Assembly: GCF_001750725.1 (NCBI RefSeq)
Contig: NZ_CP017280.1
Coordinates: forward strand, 31,332 to 95,331
Direction: 5' to 3'
Source of the DNA: Enterobacter ludwigii
GTDB lineage: Bacteria; Pseudomonadota; Gammaproteobacteria; Enterobacterales; Enterobacteriaceae
Length of the DNA: 64,000 bases
Part shown: piece after piece, positions 1 to 9,955 of the stretch
Layout of the letters: every line of letters starts with the position of its first letter
Position numbering within the stretch: the first letter of the stretch is position 1
Notes under the pieces: model-generated
What the model was told of the DNA's origin: nothing
Database searches by the model: none
The model's input: only the letters and a program-made list of their open reading frames with translations
Made by a program: the position numbers and the translations under genes

Positions 1-25
1 TAAACACAATCGGGTATCGCTATGA
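1..25 (+). CDS. wecB: 3' end of UDP-GlcNAc 2-epimerase (partial)
   Basis: Only the last residues are in the window. Reading frame 2 gives KHNRVSL followed by TGA at 23-25, which resembles the conserved C-terminus of enterobacterial WecB (KNNRISL in E. coli). The stop overlaps the wecC ATG at 22 in an ATGA, the usual wecB-wecC arrangement. WecB makes UDP-ManNAc, the substrate of the next enzyme. The identification rests on a very short peptide plus synteny. Confidence 0.75.
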
Positions 26-1284
26 GTTTTACTACCATCTCTGTCATTGGTCTTGGCTACATTGGCTTGCCCACAGCGGCAGCGTTTGCCTCCCGTCAAA
101 AACAGGTTGTGGGCGTGGATATCAACGCGCGTGCGGTGGAAACCATTAACCGTGGCGAAATTCATATCGTGGAGCCCGATCTCGACCGCGTGGTGAAAGA
201 GGCGGTTGATGGAGGATTCCTGCGTGCCAGCACGACGCCGGTCGAGGCGGATGCATATCTTATTGCGGTGCCAACCCCCTTTAAAGGCGACCATGAGCCC
301 GACATGGCTTACGTCGAAGCGGCGGCAAAATCGATTGCACCGGTCCTGAAAAAAGGGGCTCTGGTGATCCTGGAGTCCACTTCGCCCGTCGGTGCTACCG
401 AACAGATGGCGCAGTGGCTGGCGCAAGCCCGACCTGACTTACGCTTCCCGCAGCAGGCGGGCGAGCAAGCTGATATCAATATTGCTTACTGTCCTGAGCG
501 TGTGCTGCCAGGTCAGGTGATGGTAGAGCTGATTAAAAACGATCGCGTGATCGGCGGCATGACGCCAGTCTGTTCTGCACGCGCCAGCGCGCTTTACAAG
601 ATTTTCCTTGAAGGCGAATGTGTGGTGACCAACTCCCGCACCGCCGAAATGTGCAAGCTCACGGAAAACAGTTTCCGGGACGTGAATATCGCCTTCGCGA
701 ATGAACTGTCGCTGATTTGCGCCGATCAGGGGATAAACGTCTGGGAGTTGATTAGCCTGGCGAATCGCCATCCGCGCGTGAATATCCTCCAGCCTGGCCC
801 GGGCGTGGGCGGTCACTGTATCGCTGTCGACCCGTGGTTTATTGTGGCGCAAAACCCGGCGCAGGCCCGCCTGATCCGCACCGCGCGTGAAGTGAATGAC
901 AGCAAGCCACACTGGGTGCTCAGTCAGGTAAAAGCCACCGTAGCGGACTGTCTGGCTGAGAGCGGCAAACGCGCCAGTGAGCTGAAAATTGCCTGCTTTG
1001 GTCTGGCATTCAAACCGAATATTGACGACTTACGCGAAAGCCCGGCGATGGAGATTGCAGAGATGATCGCTGGCTGGCACACCGGCGAAACGCTGGTGGT
1101 TGAACCCAATATTCATGAACTGCCGGCAAAACTGGCGGGCCACTGTACGTTGACCGCGCTGGATGAGGCGCTGGCGACGGCGGATGTGCTGGTGCTGCTG
1201 GTGGATCATAAAGAATTTAAAGCGACGTCCGGTGATGCCGTACGCCAACAGTATGTGGTTGATACGAAAGGTGTCTGGCGTTGA
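22..1284 (+). CDS. wecC: UDP-N-acetyl-D-mannosamine dehydrogenase
   Basis: Cytoplasmic NAD-dependent dehydrogenase that oxidises UDP-ManNAc to UDP-ManNAcA, the second sugar of enterobacterial common antigen (ECA). The 420-residue product equals the E. coli length. An N-terminal Rossmann motif GLGYIGLP lies at residues 10-17. The UDP-sugar dehydrogenase active-site signature [10 protein letters not shown] contains the catalytic cysteine at about residue 266. The C-terminal UDP-binding domain carries [17 protein letters not shown]. The ATG at 22 overlaps the wecB stop, and the gene's own TGA overlaps the wecD start, so it sits in a translationally coupled operon. Nothing unusual was seen. Confidence 0.98.
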   Translation: MSFTTISVIGLGYIGLPTAAAFASRQKQVVGVDINARAVETINRGEIHIVEPDLDRVVKEAVDGGFLRASTTPVEADAYLIAVPTPFKGDHEPDMAYVEAAAKSIAPVLKKGALVILESTSPVGATEQMAQWLAQARPDLRFPQQAGEQADINIAYCPERVLPGQVMVELIKNDRVIGGMTPVCSARASALYKIFLEGECVVTNSRTAEMCKLTENSFRDVNIAFANELSLICADQGINVWELISLANRHPRVNILQPGPGVGGHCIAVDPWFIVAQNPAQARLIRTAREVNDSKPHWVLSQVKATVADCLAESGKRASELKIACFGLAFKPNIDDLRESPAMEIAEMIAGWHTGETLVVEPNIHELPAKLAGHCTLTALDEALATADVLVLLVDHKEFKATSGDAVRQQYVVDTKGVWR

Positions 1285-1958
1285 GCCACCTGAAGGGGGT
1301 TCTCGAGTCCCTTGAGTGGGAGAGTGCCTTTTTTGGTCTGCCATCAGCCATCGTACGCCTGCGCGACGATGCGCCGGTTCTGACTGACGCCGACTTCACC
1401 GCCTGGCCGCGGGTACAGGCCAGGATCCCCGCAGACCGTGCCGACCTGCTCGATGCGCTCCAGCAACAAGGTTTTCAGCTGGTTGAAGGCGAGGTTGATC
1501 TGTCCATTACGCTCGTCTGCCATGATTCGCCCGGTGCGGAAGTGGCAACGGAGCAGGATATCCCCGCGCTGCGTCAGATGGCGGCGCAGGCGTTTGCCCG
1601 GAGCCGTTTTCGCGCACCGTGGTATGCACCGGACGACAGTGGGCGTTTCTACGCCCAGTGGGTAGAGAACGCGGTAAAAGGCACCTTTGACCATGTGTGC
1701 CTGGTGTTTCGCACTGCAGACGGCCAGATTGAGGGATTTGTCTCGCTTCGTAAGCTCAACGCGAACGAGGGGCGTATTGGTTTATTAGCCGGGCGCGGCA
1801 TGGGCGAAAAACTCATGCAGGCGGCGCTTCACTGGGCGCAGCAGCAACAGCTTTTGACTCTGCGGGTGGCAACCCAGATGGGCAACACCGCCGCGCTTAA
1901 ACGTTATATCGCGAGTGGTGCCAACATCGACGCCACCGCTTACTGGTTATACAGGTGA
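1281..1958 (+). CDS. wecD: dTDP-fucosamine (dTDP-4-amino-4,6-dideoxygalactose) acetyltransferase
   Basis: GNAT-family enzyme that transfers acetyl from acetyl-CoA to dTDP-Fuc4N, giving dTDP-Fuc4NAc, the third ECA sugar. The product is 225 residues against 224 in E. coli. The acetyl-CoA-binding part is the stretch [14 protein letters not shown] near residue 170, followed by the conserved C-terminus with [14 protein letters not shown]. The start is TTG at 1281, overlapping the wecC stop as TTGA. No ATG in this frame would give a full-length N-terminus, and the first residues after this TTG already align with E. coli WecD. Translation probably depends on coupling to wecC. Confidence 0.95.
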   Translation: MSHLKGVLESLEWESAFFGLPSAIVRLRDDAPVLTDADFTAWPRVQARIPADRADLLDALQQQGFQLVEGEVDLSITLVCHDSPGAEVATEQDIPALRQMAAQAFARSRFRAPWYAPDDSGRFYAQWVENAVKGTFDHVCLVFRTADGQIEGFVSLRKLNANEGRIGLLAGRGMGEKLMQAALHWAQQQQLLTLRVATQMGNTAALKRYIASGANIDATAYWLYR

Positions 1959-1962
1959 CAAG

Positions 1963-3093
1963 ATGATTCCATTTAACGCACCACCCGTCGTGGGCACTGA
2001 ACTCGACTATATGCAGTCTGCTATGGGCAGCGGCAAACTCTGTGGTGACGGTGGTTTTACCCGTCGCTGCCAGCAGTGGATGGAGCAGCGGTTTCACAGC
2101 GCTAAAGTCCTGCTGACCCCGTCCTGTACCGCATCGCTGGAAATGGCGGCGTTGCTGCTGGATATCCAGCCGGGCGATGAAGTGATCATGCCGAGCTATA
2201 CCTTCGTTTCTACGGCGAATGCCTTTGTCCTGCGTGGTGCGAAAATCGTCTTTGTGGATATTCGCCCGGATACCATGAACATTGATGAGACGCTGATTGA
2301 AGCGGCAATCACGGACAAAACGCGCGCGATTGTGCCGGTTCACTACGCGGGTGTGGCGTGTGAGATGGACACCATCATGGCGATCGCCAAAAAACATGAC
2401 CTGTTCGTGGTTGAAGATGCCGCTCAGGGCGTGATGTCGACCTATAAAGGTCGAGCGCTGGGAACGATCGGCCATATCGGCTGCTTTAGCTTCCACGAAA
2501 CCAAAAACTATACCGCCGGTGGCGAAGGTGGTGCGACGCTGATTAACGACCGTGCGCTGGTCGAGCGCGCGGAAGTGATCCGTGAAAAAGGCACCAACCG
2601 CAGCCAGTTCTTCCGGGGGCAGGTAGACAAATATACCTGGCGCGATATTGGCTCAAGCTATTTGATGGCCGATCTGCAGGCGGCATACCTGTGGGCGCAG
2701 CTGGAGGCAGCGGACCGCATTAATCTTCAGCGCTTGTCCCTGTGGCAAACTTATTACGACGCGCTGCAACCGCTGGCCCAAGCCGGGCGAATTGAGCTGC
2801 CGACCCTTCCGGCTGATTGCGTCCATAATGCCCATATGTTCTATATCAAACTGCGCGATAACGACGATCGCAGCAAGTTGATTGCCTGGCTAAAAGAAGC
2901 CGAAATTCTGGCGGTGTTCCACTATATCCCGCTGCATTCCAGCCCGGCAGGAGAGGCATTTGGGGTATTCGCGGGTGAAGATCGCTACACCACGAAAGAA
3001 AGTGAGCGTTTGCTTCGTTTGCCACTGTTCTACAACCTCGCGCCTGTTAACCAGCGTACGGTGATTAACACCCTTCTGAGTTATTTCGGCTGA
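1963..3093 (+). CDS. wecE: dTDP-4-amino-4,6-dideoxygalactose transaminase
   Basis: PLP-dependent DegT/DnrJ/EryC1-family aminotransferase that converts dTDP-4-keto-6-deoxyglucose plus glutamate to dTDP-Fuc4N for ECA. The reading frame is open from 1915, but the ATG at 1963 gives 376 residues, the E. coli length, and lies 4 bases after the wecD stop. The PLP Schiff-base lysine is K181 in the motif SFHETKNYTAGGEGG. Upstream, EDAAQ at about 151-155 provides the cofactor-contacting aspartate. wzxE follows after one base. The sequence is intact and typical. Confidence 0.97.
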   Translation: MIPFNAPPVVGTELDYMQSAMGSGKLCGDGGFTRRCQQWMEQRFHSAKVLLTPSCTASLEMAALLLDIQPGDEVIMPSYTFVSTANAFVLRGAKIVFVDIRPDTMNIDETLIEAAITDKTRAIVPVHYAGVACEMDTIMAIAKKHDLFVVEDAAQGVMSTYKGRALGTIGHIGCFSFHETKNYTAGGEGGATLINDRALVERAEVIREKGTNRSQFFRGQVDKYTWRDIGSSYLMADLQAAYLWAQLEAADRINLQRLSLWQTYYDALQPLAQAGRIELPTLPADCVHNAHMFYIKLRDNDDRSKLIAWLKEAEILAVFHYIPLHSSPAGEAFGVFAGEDRYTTKESERLLRLPLFYNLAPVNQRTVINTLLSYFG

Positions 3094-3094
3094 T

Positions 3095-4345
3095 ATGTCT
3101 CTGGCAAAAGCATCGGTGTGGACCGCCGCGTCCACACTTGTCAAAATTGGCGCCGGGCTACTGGTCGTCAAGCTGCTGGCCGTCTCATTCGGCCCTTCAG
3201 GCGTCGGGCTGGCAGGCAATTTCCGTCAGCTTGTGACCGTCCTTGGGGTACTGGCTGGCGCAGGGATTTTCAACGGCGTCACGAAATACGTTGCGCAGTA
3301 CCATGATGATGCGGCCCAGCTTCGCCGTGTTGTCGGTACATCCTCGGCGATGGTCACCGGCTTTTCGACCCTGATGGCGGTTATTTTCCTGCTGGCAGCG
3401 GCACCCATAAGCCAGGGGTTATTTGGTCACACCCATTATCAGGGGCTGGTTCGTCTGGTCGCGCTGGTTCAGCTGGGCATTGCCTGGGCTAACCTGTTAT
3501 TGGCGCTGATGAAAGGCTTTCGTGATGCGGCCGGGAACGCACTGGCGTTAATCCTCGGCAGCGTCATCGGCGTGATTGCCTACTATTTTTGTTATCGGCT
3601 GGGCGGCTATGAAGGCGCGTTGCTGGGGCTGGCGCTGGTACCGGCATTAGTGGTCGTTCCGGCGGCGTTCATGCTAATGCGTCGGGGCACCATTCCGTTG
3701 AGTTACCTGAAACCTCAATGGGACAAGGTGCTGGCAAGCAAGCTGGGAAAATTTACCCTGATGGCGCTCATCACCTCCGTCACGCTCCCTGTCGCCTACG
3801 TGATGATGCGAAACCTGCTGGCGGCGCATTACAGCTGGGACGAAGTTGGGATTTGGCAAGGGGTGAGCAGTATTTCCGATGCCTACCTCCAATTTATAAC
3901 GGCTTCCTTTAGCGTCTATTTGCTGCCAACCTTATCGCGCCTGACCTCCAGGCAGGATATCACGCGCGAAATTTCCCGCTCACTGCGGTTTGTCCTTCCC
4001 GCCGTTGCGGCAGCCAGTTTAACCGTATGGCTATTGCGCGATGTCGCCATCTGGCTGCTCTTCTCCGCGAAGTTTACCGCCATGCGCGATCTGTTTGCCT
4101 GGCAACTGGTGGGCGATGTTCTAAAAGTGGGGGCTTACGTTTTTGGTTATCTGGTGATTGCGAAAGCCTCGCTACGGTTGTATATCCTGGCGGAAATCAG
4201 CCAGTTTGCATTACTGACCGCATTCTCACACTGGTTGATCCCGGCACACGGTGCGCTGGGGGCGGCTCAGGCCTATATGGCAACCTATATCGTTTATTTC
4301 GCTGCCTGTTGCGGCGTATTTTTACTTTGGCGTAAACGCGCATGA
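3095..4345 (+). CDS. wzxE: ECA lipid III flippase
   Basis: Inner-membrane flippase of the polysaccharide transport (MOP/PST) superfamily that moves undecaprenyl-PP-linked ECA trisaccharide (lipid III) from the cytoplasmic to the periplasmic face. The 416 residues match E. coli WzxE in length and contain about 12 hydrophobic segments separated by short polar loops. The N-terminal stretch [20 protein letters not shown] is characteristic of the family. The gene starts one base after wecE, and its TGA (4343-4345) overlaps the wecF ATG at 4342, indicating translational coupling. Confidence 0.97.
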   Translation: MSLAKASVWTAASTLVKIGAGLLVVKLLAVSFGPSGVGLAGNFRQLVTVLGVLAGAGIFNGVTKYVAQYHDDAAQLRRVVGTSSAMVTGFSTLMAVIFLLAAAPISQGLFGHTHYQGLVRLVALVQLGIAWANLLLALMKGFRDAAGNALALILGSVIGVIAYYFCYRLGGYEGALLGLALVPALVVVPAAFMLMRRGTIPLSYLKPQWDKVLASKLGKFTLMALITSVTLPVAYVMMRNLLAAHYSWDEVGIWQGVSSISDAYLQFITASFSVYLLPTLSRLTSRQDITREISRSLRFVLPAVAAASLTVWLLRDVAIWLLFSAKFTAMRDLFAWQLVGDVLKVGAYVFGYLVIAKASLRLYILAEISQFALLTAFSHWLIPAHGALGAAQAYMATYIVYFAACCGVFLLWRKRA

Positions 4346-5421
4346 CTGCACTGATTCACATACTGGGATCGGATATCCCACACCATAACCAGACCGTGTT
4401 ACGGTTCTTCAATGATGAACTGGCATCGGGGGATCCCGACGCTCGTGAGTTTATGGTTGCCGGTCAGGATAATGGCCTGAGCGTGGCGTGTCCGGCGCTG
4501 ACTCTCTCTTTCTGGCCGGACAAGGCTGCGCTGGCGAAGGCGGTTGTTGCCAAAGCCAAAGCGGATCGTGAGCAACGTTTCTTTTTCCATGGGCAGTTTA
4601 ATACCGGCCTGTGGCTGGCGCTCCTGAGCGGGGGGATCAAACCTTCGCAGTGCAGCTGGCATATCTGGGGAGCCGATCTCTACGAAGTCTCCAGCGGCTG
4701 GAAATTCCGTCTTTTCTACCCGTTGCGGCGCATGGCGCAGGGGCGTGTGGGATGCGTTTTCGCGACCCGTGGCGATCTCAATTATTTTGCTAAACGCCAC
4801 CCTGACGTACGCGGTGAGCTACTCTATTTCCCGACCCGAATGAACCCGGCGCTGAACAACATGGCGAATGATACGCCGCGCGAGGGTAAACTGACGATTC
4901 TGGTGGGTAATTCAGGCGATCGCAGCAATGAACATCTTACCGCGCTCAGGGCGGTACATCAGCAGTTTGGCGACACCGTCAATGTGATTGTGCCGATGGG
5001 GTATCCGGCCAATAACGATGCCTATATTGATGAGGTCCGCCAGCAGGCACTCGCGTTATTTAGCGCCGGGAATGTGCACATTCTCCACGATAAGCTGGAA
5101 TTTGATGAGTATCTTGCGCTGCTGCGTCGGTGCGATCTGGGCTATTTCATCTTTGCCCGTCAGCAAGGAATTGGCACGCTGTGTCTGCTGATTCAGGCGG
5201 GTGTGCCCTGCGTACTCAATCGCGAAAACCCGTTCTGGCAGGACATGGCGGAGCAGCATCTGCCGGTGCTGTTTACTTCCGATGTGCTTAACGAAGAGGT
5301 GGTCCGGGAAGCGCAGAGACAACTGGCGCTGGTGGACAAAAGTGCCATCGACTTCTTTAGCCCGAACTACCTCACGCCGTGGCACCGCGCGCTGCGTATC
5401 GCTGCAGGAGACAAAGCATGA
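4342..5421 (+). CDS. wecF: TDP-Fuc4NAc:lipid II Fuc4NAc transferase
   Basis: Glycosyltransferase (family GT56) that adds 4-acetamido-4,6-dideoxygalactose to lipid II (ManNAcA-GlcNAc-PP-undecaprenol), finishing the ECA repeat unit at the cytoplasmic face of the inner membrane. It has 359 residues, exactly the E. coli length. Recognisable conserved stretches include the [12 protein letters not shown] start region, [13 protein letters not shown] near residue 190 and [19 protein letters not shown] near 275. No transmembrane helix is evident. The start overlaps the wzxE stop and the stop overlaps the wzyE start (ATGA in both cases). Confidence 0.97.
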   Translation: MTALIHILGSDIPHHNQTVLRFFNDELASGDPDAREFMVAGQDNGLSVACPALTLSFWPDKAALAKAVVAKAKADREQRFFFHGQFNTGLWLALLSGGIKPSQCSWHIWGADLYEVSSGWKFRLFYPLRRMAQGRVGCVFATRGDLNYFAKRHPDVRGELLYFPTRMNPALNNMANDTPREGKLTILVGNSGDRSNEHLTALRAVHQQFGDTVNVIVPMGYPANNDAYIDEVRQQALALFSAGNVHILHDKLEFDEYLALLRRCDLGYFIFARQQGIGTLCLLIQAGVPCVLNRENPFWQDMAEQHLPVLFTSDVLNEEVVREAQRQLALVDKSAIDFFSPNYLTPWHRALRIAAGDKA

Positions 5422-6770
5422 GCCAGTTGCAATTCAGCGGCTTACTGATCGTTTGGCTTCTGAGCACTTTATTCATCGCCACGCTCACCTGGTTCGAGTT
5501 TCGCCGGGTGCGTTTTAACTTTAACGTCTTCTTCTCGTTACTGTTTCTTCTGACCTTCTTTTTCGGATTCCCGCTGACCAGCATTCTGGTCTTCCGGTTT
5601 GACGTGAGCGTTGCCCCGCCCGAGATCCTGCTTCAGGCGATCCTGGCAGCGACCTGCTTCTACGCCGTCTACTACGCCACCTATAAAACGCGCCTGCGTT
5701 CAGCGCAATCCACCGCGCCGCGCCGGGCGCTCTTCACCATGAACCGGGTGGAGACGCACCTGACGTGGGTGATGCTGATGACGATCGCGCTGGTAAGCGT
5801 GGGTATCTTCTTCATGCACAATGGTTTTCTGCTGTTCAAGCTCCAGTCCTACAGCCAGATTTTTTCTGCCGAAGTGTCGGGCGTGGCGCTTAAGCGTTTC
5901 TTCTACTTCTTCATTCCGGCGATGCTGGTGATCTTTTTCCTGCGTCAGGACAGCAAAGCCTGGCTGTTTTTCCTGGTGAGTACCGTCGCCTTCGGTTTCC
6001 TGACCTACATGATTGTGGGAGGGACACGTGCAAATATCATCATCGCTTTCGCAATCTTCCTGTTTATCGGCATCATCCGCGGGTGGATCTCTTTATGGAT
6101 GCTGGTGGCTGCTGGGGTGTTTGGCATTGTTGGTATGTTCTGGCTTGCCCTGAAGCGCTACGGGCTCAACGTAGCCGGTGACGAGGCGTTTTACACGTTC
6201 CTCTATCTCACGCGCGACACCTTCTCGCCGTGGGAAAACCTGGCGTTATTGCTGCAAAACTACGACAAAATCGATTTCCAGGGCCTTGCGCCTATTGTGC
6301 GCGACTTTTATGTCTTTATCCCAACCTGGCTGTGGCCAGACCGCCCCGGCGTCGTACTCAACACGGCAAACTATTTTACCTGGGAAGTGCTGAACAACCA
6401 CTCAGGTCTTGCGATCTCACCTACGTTGATTGGCTCGCTGGTGGTGATGGGGGGAAGCTGGTTTATCCTGCCGGGGGCGGTGGTGGTGGGGCTGATCATC
6501 AAGTGGTTTGACTGGCTCTACGTGCGCGGCAACGAAGAAACAAACCGCTATAAGGCGGCTATTTTGCACAGTTTCTGCTTTGGTGCCATTTTCAATATGA
6601 TCGTTCTGGCGCGTGAAGGGCTGGATTCATTCGTGTCGCGCGTGGTTTTCTTCATGGTCGTTTTTGGCATCTGCCTGTTACTGGCCAAACTGTTGTACTG
6701 GCTGTTTGACAGTGCAGGGCTTGTGCATAAGCGCGAGCCGCAGGGCAGCACAACGCTGTCGCAAGTGTGA
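5418..6770 (+). CDS. wzyE: ECA polymerase
   Basis: Polytopic inner-membrane polymerase that joins ECA trisaccharide units in the periplasm, with chain length set by WzzE. The frame is open from 5379, but the ATG at 5418 overlaps the wecF stop (ATGA) and gives 450 residues, the length of E. coli WzyE. The protein is very hydrophobic, with about 11 membrane segments. A loop containing [19 protein letters not shown] (near residues 300-320) is a well conserved periplasmic region of the family. A 12-base gap separates the gene from wecG. Confidence 0.96.
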   Translation: MSQLQFSGLLIVWLLSTLFIATLTWFEFRRVRFNFNVFFSLLFLLTFFFGFPLTSILVFRFDVSVAPPEILLQAILAATCFYAVYYATYKTRLRSAQSTAPRRALFTMNRVETHLTWVMLMTIALVSVGIFFMHNGFLLFKLQSYSQIFSAEVSGVALKRFFYFFIPAMLVIFFLRQDSKAWLFFLVSTVAFGFLTYMIVGGTRANIIIAFAIFLFIGIIRGWISLWMLVAAGVFGIVGMFWLALKRYGLNVAGDEAFYTFLYLTRDTFSPWENLALLLQNYDKIDFQGLAPIVRDFYVFIPTWLWPDRPGVVLNTANYFTWEVLNNHSGLAISPTLIGSLVVMGGSWFILPGAVVVGLIIKWFDWLYVRGNEETNRYKAAILHSFCFGAIFNMIVLAREGLDSFVSRVVFFMVVFGICLLLAKLLYWLFDSAGLVHKREPQGSTTLSQV

Positions 6771-6782
6771 GTAGGGAAAGTC

Positions 6783-7523
6783 ATGACGGATAAAACTTCT
6801 GCACCGCGCTATACGTTGCGCGGTCTGCAGCTTATTGGCTGGCGCGATATGCAACACGCGCTGGATTTTCTGTTCGCTGGTGGTCAGATGAAATCCGGTA
6901 CGCTGGTCGCCATCAATGCGGAAAAGATGCTGGCGGTGGAAGACAACGCCGAAGTGAGAAGCCTGATAGAAGCGGCTGAATTTAAATATGCCGACGGTAT
7001 CAGCGTGGTGCGTTCAATCCGCAAAAAGTATCCTGGCGCTAATGTATCTCGCGTGGCAGGGGCCGATCTCTGGGAGCAACTGATGGCACGCGCAGGGGCG
7101 GAAGGCACGCCGGTATTCCTGATTGGCGGTAAGCCGGAGGTGCTGGCGCAGACCGAAGCGAAATTGCGCAGTCAATGGAATGTTAACATCGTGGGCAGCC
7201 AGGATGGCTACTTCAAACCAGAGGCCCGGCAGGCGCTGTTTGAACGCGTTCGCGACAGTGGCGCGAAAATCATCACCGTGGCGATGGGCTCCCCACGCCA
7301 GGAGATCCTGATGCGTGACTGCCGTCAGGTGTGTCCGGATGCCCTTTATATGGGCGTCGGCGGAACGTATGACGTCTTTACCGGCCACGTTAAGCGCGCG
7401 CCCAAAGTCTGGCAAAACCTGGGGCTGGAGTGGCTGTATCGCCTGCTATCTCAGCCGACGCGGATTACACGACAGATCCGTCTGCTTCGCTACCTTACCT
7501 GGCACTACACCGGGAAAATGTAA
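6783..7523 (+). CDS. wecG: UDP-ManNAcA transferase (lipid II synthesis for ECA)
   Basis: WecG/TagA/CpsF family glycosyltransferase (GT26) that transfers ManNAcA from UDP-ManNAcA to undecaprenyl-PP-GlcNAc (lipid I). The 246 residues equal the E. coli length. Family motifs are visible: INAEKM near residue 43, [10 protein letters not shown] near 66 with the conserved aspartate, FLIGG near 115, and the GSPRQE and [11 protein letters not shown] motifs around 175-205. It is the last gene of the ECA operon. About 200 bases of non-coding DNA follow before thrP, so thrP is probably a separate transcription unit. Confidence 0.97.
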   Translation: MTDKTSAPRYTLRGLQLIGWRDMQHALDFLFAGGQMKSGTLVAINAEKMLAVEDNAEVRSLIEAAEFKYADGISVVRSIRKKYPGANVSRVAGADLWEQLMARAGAEGTPVFLIGGKPEVLAQTEAKLRSQWNVNIVGSQDGYFKPEARQALFERVRDSGAKIITVAMGSPRQEILMRDCRQVCPDALYMGVGGTYDVFTGHVKRAPKVWQNLGLEWLYRLLSQPTRITRQIRLLRYLTWHYTGKM

Positions 7524-7700
7524 TCAAAATGTAGCGCGATATGCTGTTCGCGCTGCAACTCCCCTGCAAAACTGCTGCGAATCTGTGCAATGCATTCATT
7601 TTTTTTATGCATCGTTTGCCATTTGCCGCATTTTAAGAAACCATTCGCCCCGTATTTTAGTACCCCTAAAAAACAATACCCGGCCTTAAGTCGGGAAACA

Positions 7701-7710
7701 GCAAACACAA
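7701..7710 (+). promoter_or_regulatory. predicted GcvB small-RNA target site in the thrP leader
   Basis: The sequence GCAAACACAA is a perfect 10-base complement to the GU-rich R1 segment of the GcvB small RNA as I remember it (UUGUGUUUGC). It ends 10 bases before the thrP start codon, next to the ribosome binding region. GcvB repression of this gene (yifK) is established in Salmonella. The pairing was made by eye and the GcvB sequence itself is not in this window. Confidence 0.7.
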
Positions 7711-7720
7711 TCGAGGATCT

Positions 7721-9106
7721 ATGGCAGAGAAAAAACCGGAGCTACAGCGTGGGCTGGAGGCTCGTCATATTGAACTGATAGCGCTGGGCGGCACTATCGG
7801 CGTGGGCCTGTTTATGGGCTCCGCAAGCACGCTCAAATGGGCAGGACCTTCGGTCTTGCTGGCTTATATCATTGCGGGATTGTTCGTTTTCTTCATCATG
7901 CGTTCGATGGGCGAAATGCTCTTCATGGAGCCCGTCACGGGTTCCTTCGCCGTTTACGCGCACCGATATATGAGCCCGTTCTTTGGCTACCTGACGGCCT
8001 GGTCATACTGGTTTATGTGGATGGCGGTCGGCATCTCTGAAATCACGGCGATAGGGGTCTACGTGCAGTTCTGGTTCCCGGACATGGTCCAGTGGATACC
8101 GGCGCTGATTGCCGTGGGGCTGGTGGCACTGGCAAACCTTGCTGCCGTTCGTCTTTATGGTGAAATCGAATTCTGGTTTGCGATGATCAAAGTCACCACC
8201 ATCATCGTGATGATTGTGGTCGGGCTGGGCGTTATCTTCTTCGGCTTTGGCAACGGCGGGCACGCCATTGGCTTTGGTAACCTGACCGAAAACGGCGGCT
8301 TCTTTGCGGGCGGCTGGAAGGGCTTCCTGACGGCACTGTGTATCGTTGTGGCCTCTTATCAGGGGGTCGAGCTTATCGGTATTACCGCGGGTGAAGCGAA
8401 AAACCCGCAGGTTACGCTGCGCAGCGCCGTAGGCAAGGTGCTGTGGCGTATCCTGATTTTCTATGTGGGGGCGATCTTCGTTATCGTAACCATCTTCCCG
8501 TGGAATGAAATTGGCACGACCGGTAGCCCGTTTGTCTTGACCTTCGCGAAGATTGGCATCACGGCAGCAGCAGGCATCATTAACTTTGTGGTTCTGACGG
8601 CGGCGTTGTCAGGCTGCAACAGCGGGATGTACAGTTGCGGACGTATGCTCTACGCGCTGTCCAGAAACAATCAGCTGCCAGCGGCAATGGCGAAAGTTTC
8701 GCGTGCGGGCGTACCGGTTGCGGGTGTGGCGGTGTCGATTGTGATCCTGCTGATTGGCTCTTGCCTGAACTACATCATCCCGAATCCGCAGCGCGTGTTC
8801 GTTTATGTCTACAGCGCCAGCGTGCTGCCAGGCATGGTTCCCTGGTTTGTTATCCTGATTAGCCAGCTGCGTTTCCGCCAGGCACATAAAAAGGCCATCG
8901 CCAGCCATCCGTTCCGTTCCATTCTGTTCCCGTACGCCAACTATTTGACGATGGCGTTCCTGGTTTGCGTATTAATCGGAATGTACTTTAATGAAGATAC
9001 GCGCATGTCGCTGTTTGTCGGGATGATCTTCCTGGCGGCGGTGACCGCGGCGTATAAGCTTTTTGGTCTGGGCCGCCGCGCTACCTCGCAGAAAGTGGAG
9101 GAATAA
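7721..9106 (+). CDS. thrP: threonine/serine proton symporter (amino-acid permease)
   Basis: Inner-membrane APC-superfamily permease, formerly YifK, that imports threonine and serine. The 461 residues carry about 12 transmembrane segments. The substrate-binding signature of helix 1, GGTIGVGLF, lies at residues 23-31, and [12 protein letters not shown] in helix 3 is typical of the AAT family. The ATG at 7721 follows GAGG with good spacing. An Lrp and GcvB regulated role is known in E. coli and Salmonella. A predicted hairpin with a T tract lies just downstream, before the promoter of the tRNA operon. The N-terminus is charged ([14 protein letters not shown]), as is usual for this family. Confidence 0.96.
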   Translation: MAEKKPELQRGLEARHIELIALGGTIGVGLFMGSASTLKWAGPSVLLAYIIAGLFVFFIMRSMGEMLFMEPVTGSFAVYAHRYMSPFFGYLTAWSYWFMWMAVGISEITAIGVYVQFWFPDMVQWIPALIAVGLVALANLAAVRLYGEIEFWFAMIKVTTIIVMIVVGLGVIFFGFGNGGHAIGFGNLTENGGFFAGGWKGFLTALCIVVASYQGVELIGITAGEAKNPQVTLRSAVGKVLWRILIFYVGAIFVIVTIFPWNEIGTTGSPFVLTFAKIGITAAAGIINFVVLTAALSGCNSGMYSCGRMLYALSRNNQLPAAMAKVSRAGVPVAGVAVSIVILLIGSCLNYIIPNPQRVFVYVYSASVLPGMVPWFVILISQLRFRQAHKKAIASHPFRSILFPYANYLTMAFLVCVLIGMYFNEDTRMSLFVGMIFLAAVTAAYKLFGLGRRATSQKVEE

Positions 9107-9112
9107 GCGGCA

Positions 9113-9147
9113 AAATGTGCAAACCATAACCAAACGCGCATTTTTTT
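9113..9147 (+). terminator. possible rho-independent terminator of thrP
   Basis: AAATGTGC (9113-9120) can pair with GCGCATTT (9136-9143) to form an 8-bp stem with one G-U pair and a 15-base loop, followed by a run of seven T (9141-9147). The loop is long, so termination may be incomplete, allowing some read-through into the tRNA operon 60 bases downstream. Confidence 0.5.
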
Positions 9148-9158
9148 CAAAAAAGCAC

Positions 9159-9187
9159 TAGACAGCGGGGTCGGAGGTACGTAATAT
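9159..9187 (+). promoter_or_regulatory. predicted sigma70 promoter of the argX-hisR-leuT-proM operon
   Basis: TAGACA (9159-9164) and TAATAT (9182-9187) are separated by 17 bases. The expected start near 9195 is 14 bases before mature tRNA-Arg. An A/T-rich block (T7 then A6, 9141-9154) lies directly upstream, like an UP element. The bases after the -10 (CCAGCCCCGC) form a GC-rich discriminator, typical of stringently controlled stable-RNA promoters. Confidence 0.65.
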
Positions 9188-9208
9188 CCAGCCCCGCAAC
9201 GGCGCTAA

Positions 9209-9285
<77 letters not shown>

Positions 9286-9351
9286 TTTTAGTCCCGGCGC
9301 TAGAGCTGCGGTGGTCTGAAAAGTAGTCAGTACCGCGTGAAAGAATACAGT

Positions 9352-9428
9352 GGTGGCTATAGCTCAGTTGGTAGAGCCCTGGATTGTGATTCCAGTTGTC
9401 GTGGGTTCGAATCCCATTAGCCACCCCA
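9352..9428 (+). tRNA. hisR: tRNA-His (anticodon GTG)
   Basis: 77 bases including the extra 5' G (position -1) characteristic of tRNA-His and the encoded CCA. The anticodon stem CTGGA/TCCAG closes the loop TTGTGAT, with anticodon GTG at 9386-9388. It lies 66 bases after argX in the same predicted operon. Confidence 0.97.
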
Positions 9429-9449
9429 TTATTGAAAGAGTTGTGAATT

Positions 9450-9536
9450 GCGAAGGTGGCGGAATTGGTAGACGCGCTAGCTTCAGGTGTTAGTGTTCTT
9501 ACGGACGTGGGGGTTCAAGTCCCCCCCCTCGCACCA
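9450..9536 (+). tRNA. leuT: tRNA-Leu (anticodon CAG)
   Basis: 87-base class II tRNA with a long variable arm and encoded CCA. The acceptor stem GCGAAGG pairs near the 3' end with CCTCGC-type bases. The anticodon CAG is at 9484-9486. It follows hisR by 21 bases. Confidence 0.96.
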
Positions 9537-9580
9537 CGACTTTTTAATGAATTGAACTAAAAATTCAAAAAGCAGTACAT

Positions 9581-9657
9581 CGGCGAGTAGCGCAGCTTGG
9601 TAGCGCAACTGGTTTGGGACCAGTGGGTCGGAGGTTCGAATCCTCTCTCGCCGACCA
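9581..9657 (+). tRNA. proM: tRNA-Pro (anticodon TGG)
   Basis: 77 bases with encoded CCA. The acceptor stem CGGCGAG pairs with CTCGCCG. The anticodon stem ACTGG/CCAGT closes the loop TTTGGGA, with anticodon TGG at 9615-9617. It is the last gene of the cluster and is followed 6 bases later by a strong terminator. Confidence 0.97.
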
Positions 9658-9663
9658 ATTTTG

Positions 9664-9687
9664 AACCCCGCTTCGGCGGGGTTTTTT
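9664..9687 (+). terminator. rho-independent terminator of the tRNA operon
   Basis: An 8-bp stem AACCCCGC/GCGGGGTT with a TTCG tetraloop is followed by a T tract (9682-9687). This is an intrinsic terminator of standard form directly after proM. Confidence 0.92.
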
Positions 9688-9741
9688 GTTTTCTGCGCCT
9701 TTCCCCCTCTGTAGTGATTCCACGACAACAGCTGGCTTCCT

Positions 9742-9847
9742 TGTCGCGATTCAGCGACACATAACACACTGAAAGTAAAAGATATAATAATTTGGCGGCT
9801 TTCGTGTCTCCTCCAGACGACATTTCGTCGTGTTTATCAGCAGGTTG
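9742..9847 (+). promoter_or_regulatory. predicted GlrR enhancer sites and IHF-like site upstream of glmZ
   Basis: Two perfect matches to the GlrR (YfhA) consensus TGTC-N10-GACA occur: TGTCGCGATTCAGCGACA at 9742-9759 and a second with TGTC at 9805-9808 and GACA at 9819-9822. An IHF-like match TATCAGCAGGTTG (12 of 13 to WATCAANNNNTTR) lies at 9835-9847, between these sites and the promoter. This is the arrangement of a bacterial enhancer with a bending site. From what is known of enterobacterial glmY and glmZ genes, the response regulator GlrR with IHF drives a sigma54 promoter there. Confidence 0.75.
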
Positions 9848-9928
9848 TAGGGTCTAAGATACCGCTCAACAACATAATTTCCTTTTATCTTAAAATGTTG
9901 CGCGATGTAAAAGTTCTGCGTGTCAAGT

Positions 9929-9949
9929 TGGCACGTTACGTGCAATAAT
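9929..9949 (+). promoter_or_regulatory. overlapping sigma54/sigma70-type promoter of glmZ
   Basis: TTGGCACGTTACGTGCA has GG at 9930-9931 and GC at 9942-9943, the 12-base phase of sigma54 -24/-12 elements, placed 13-14 bases before the expected glmZ start at 9956. A sigma70-like -10 (AATAAT, 9944-9949) overlaps it. No good -35 is seen 17 bases upstream. Confidence 0.7.
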
Positions 9950-9955
9950 GTACGT

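Noticed and set aside
7591..7612. ATGCAT...ATGCAT repeat around a run of T downstream of wecG
   Set aside because: It does not form a convincing stem with a following T tract. The hexamers are self-complementary by chance, so I do not call a terminator for wecG.
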